Source of the DNA: Nitrospiraceae bacterium UBA2600
GTDB lineage: Bacteria > Nitrospirota > Thermodesulfovibrionia > Thermodesulfovibrionales > Thermodesulfovibrionaceae
DNA length: 40,679 bases
Assembly (NCBI GenBank): GCA_002339325.1
Contig: DDKK01000038.1
Span: forward strand, 1-40,679
Direction: 5' to 3'
Under the pieces are notes generated by a model that saw only the letters and a list, made by a program, of their open reading frames with translations, did no database searches and was not told where the DNA came from. The translations under genes were made by a program, and so were the position numbers. Positions 40,185 to 40,679 of this stretch are shown one piece after another (within the stretch, counting starts at the first letter, position 1; each line of letters begins with the position of its first letter).

Positions 40185-40679
40185 CTATACCCTAAACCTT
40201 CCTATAGCTGTCTGGAGTTCTCCGCCAAGTCTTGCTATATCACTGGCTGTCTGGGCTGACTGATCCACTGCAAGGGATATCTCCTTTGAACCCTCTGCTA
40301 TGCTTCCTATGTCCTGCGTTATGTGGTCTGTCACTGAAGACATCTCTTCGGTCGCAGAGGCTATCTGCTGTATCATCCCCTGTAACTCCTGCGCTTTGCT
40401 CAGTATCTGCCCAAGTATCTCCGCTGACCTGTTGCTTAGCTCTACTCCGCTTGCTACTTTCTTTGTGGCATCTTCCATCGAACCCTCTGCCACATCTACT
40501 TCTGTCTGTATTCCCCTTATCATCTCTGCTATCTCATCGGTTGCCTTAGTGGTTCTCTCTGCAAGTTTCCTTACTTCATCGGCTACTACTGCAAAGCCTC
40601 TTCCCTGCTCTCCTGCTCGGGCTGCCTCTATGGCTGCATTCAATGCAAGTAGATTTGTCTGGTCTGCTATGTCTTTTAT
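40185..40679 (-). CDS. Methyl-accepting chemotaxis protein, C-terminal part
   Basis: The last 165 codons of a chemoreceptor; the gene enters from beyond the right window edge. The signalling-tip sequence IADQTNLLALNAAIEAARAG EQGRGFAVVADEVRKLAERT (written in two pieces) is the highly conserved MCP hairpin, followed by the coiled-coil return arm with methylation-type Glu/Gln patches (QQIASATEEMSSVTDHI) and the end GRFRV. Sensor and membrane parts lie outside the window. No CheW/CheR-type pentapeptide is visible at the C-terminus. A TTG at 40643 is not the true start, since the frame stays open to the window edge. Confidence 0.93.
   Translation of the reverse strand: MKDIADQTNLLALNAAIEAARAGEQGRGFAVVADEVRKLAERTTKATDEIAEMIRGIQTEVDVAEGSMEDATKKVASGVELSNRSAEILGQILSKAQELQGMIQQIASATEEMSSVTDHITQDIGSIAEGSKEISLAVDQSAQTASDIARLGGELQTAIGRFRV

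Overview
The window looks like the chromosome of a Gram-negative, probably thermophilic and anaerobic bacterium. Outer-membrane biogenesis genes (lptD, a SurA-type PPIase), a hydrogenase maturation gene (hypE), moderate-to-low GC, dense operons with 1-20 bp overlaps, and a large signalling and anion-transport block suggest a sulfate-reducer-like lineage. Thermodesulfovibrio (Nitrospirota) is my best guess, but no diagnostic gene such as dsrAB or rRNA is present.

Region 1 (1-22.4 kb) is a run of 21 genes, all on the minus strand. In transcription order it holds trpB-trpA-accD-folC-lptD-truB-purB, a divergent EF-G paralogue, a two-gene islet (an Fe-S uracil-DNA-glycosylase-like protein and an unknown), argH, a fibronectin-III-like lipoprotein, hypE, a parvulin chaperone, an RsuA/RluB-type pseudouridine synthase, a complete livKHMGF ABC importer and a truncated phenylacetate-CoA ligase. 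Three copies of a 156-173 bp palindromic element lie here. Two abut at 11551-11879. The third sits inside the signal peptide of the lipoprotein gene. Removing exactly those 162 bp on paper restores a canonical lipoprotein leader.

Region 2 (22.5-37.2 kb) begins with a Cache-PAS histidine kinase and a receiver-only regulator. A PEP-synthase-like ATP-grasp/phosphohistidine protein that lacks the PEP barrel follows on the opposite strand. Then comes a plus-strand operon: GntR/UTRA regulator, CBS protein, SLC13/DASS permease, an LCIB-type (limiting-CO2-inducible) carbonic-anhydrase-like protein, an ArsB/NhaD-superfamily permease with an extracytoplasmic domain, a tandem UspA protein and two receiver-only regulators. 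A TauE/SafE permease with a small membrane partner is convergent to it. I read this as a regulated anion or inorganic-carbon transport module that has not been described as such.

Region 3 (36.5-40.2 kb) is a phosphorelay block: a receiver with a C-terminal tail, a small kinase-like protein with an intact H-box but no ATP-binding motifs (ChpT-like), a receiver, and a Cache histidine kinase. Inverted copies of a dispersed palindromic repeat of the GTCATTCCGAGG type flank it. Counting Region 2, there are two kinases, one ChpT-like protein and five receiver-only regulators in about 17 kb, with no DNA-binding response regulator among them. The window ends in the C-terminal part of a methyl-accepting chemotaxis protein.

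Four operon heads (trpB, both histidine kinases, the PEP-synthase-like gene) have a perfect TATAAT 6-7 nt before the start codon and no Shine-Dalgarno sequence. This points to leaderless mRNAs, whereas internal genes have strong Shine-Dalgarno sites.
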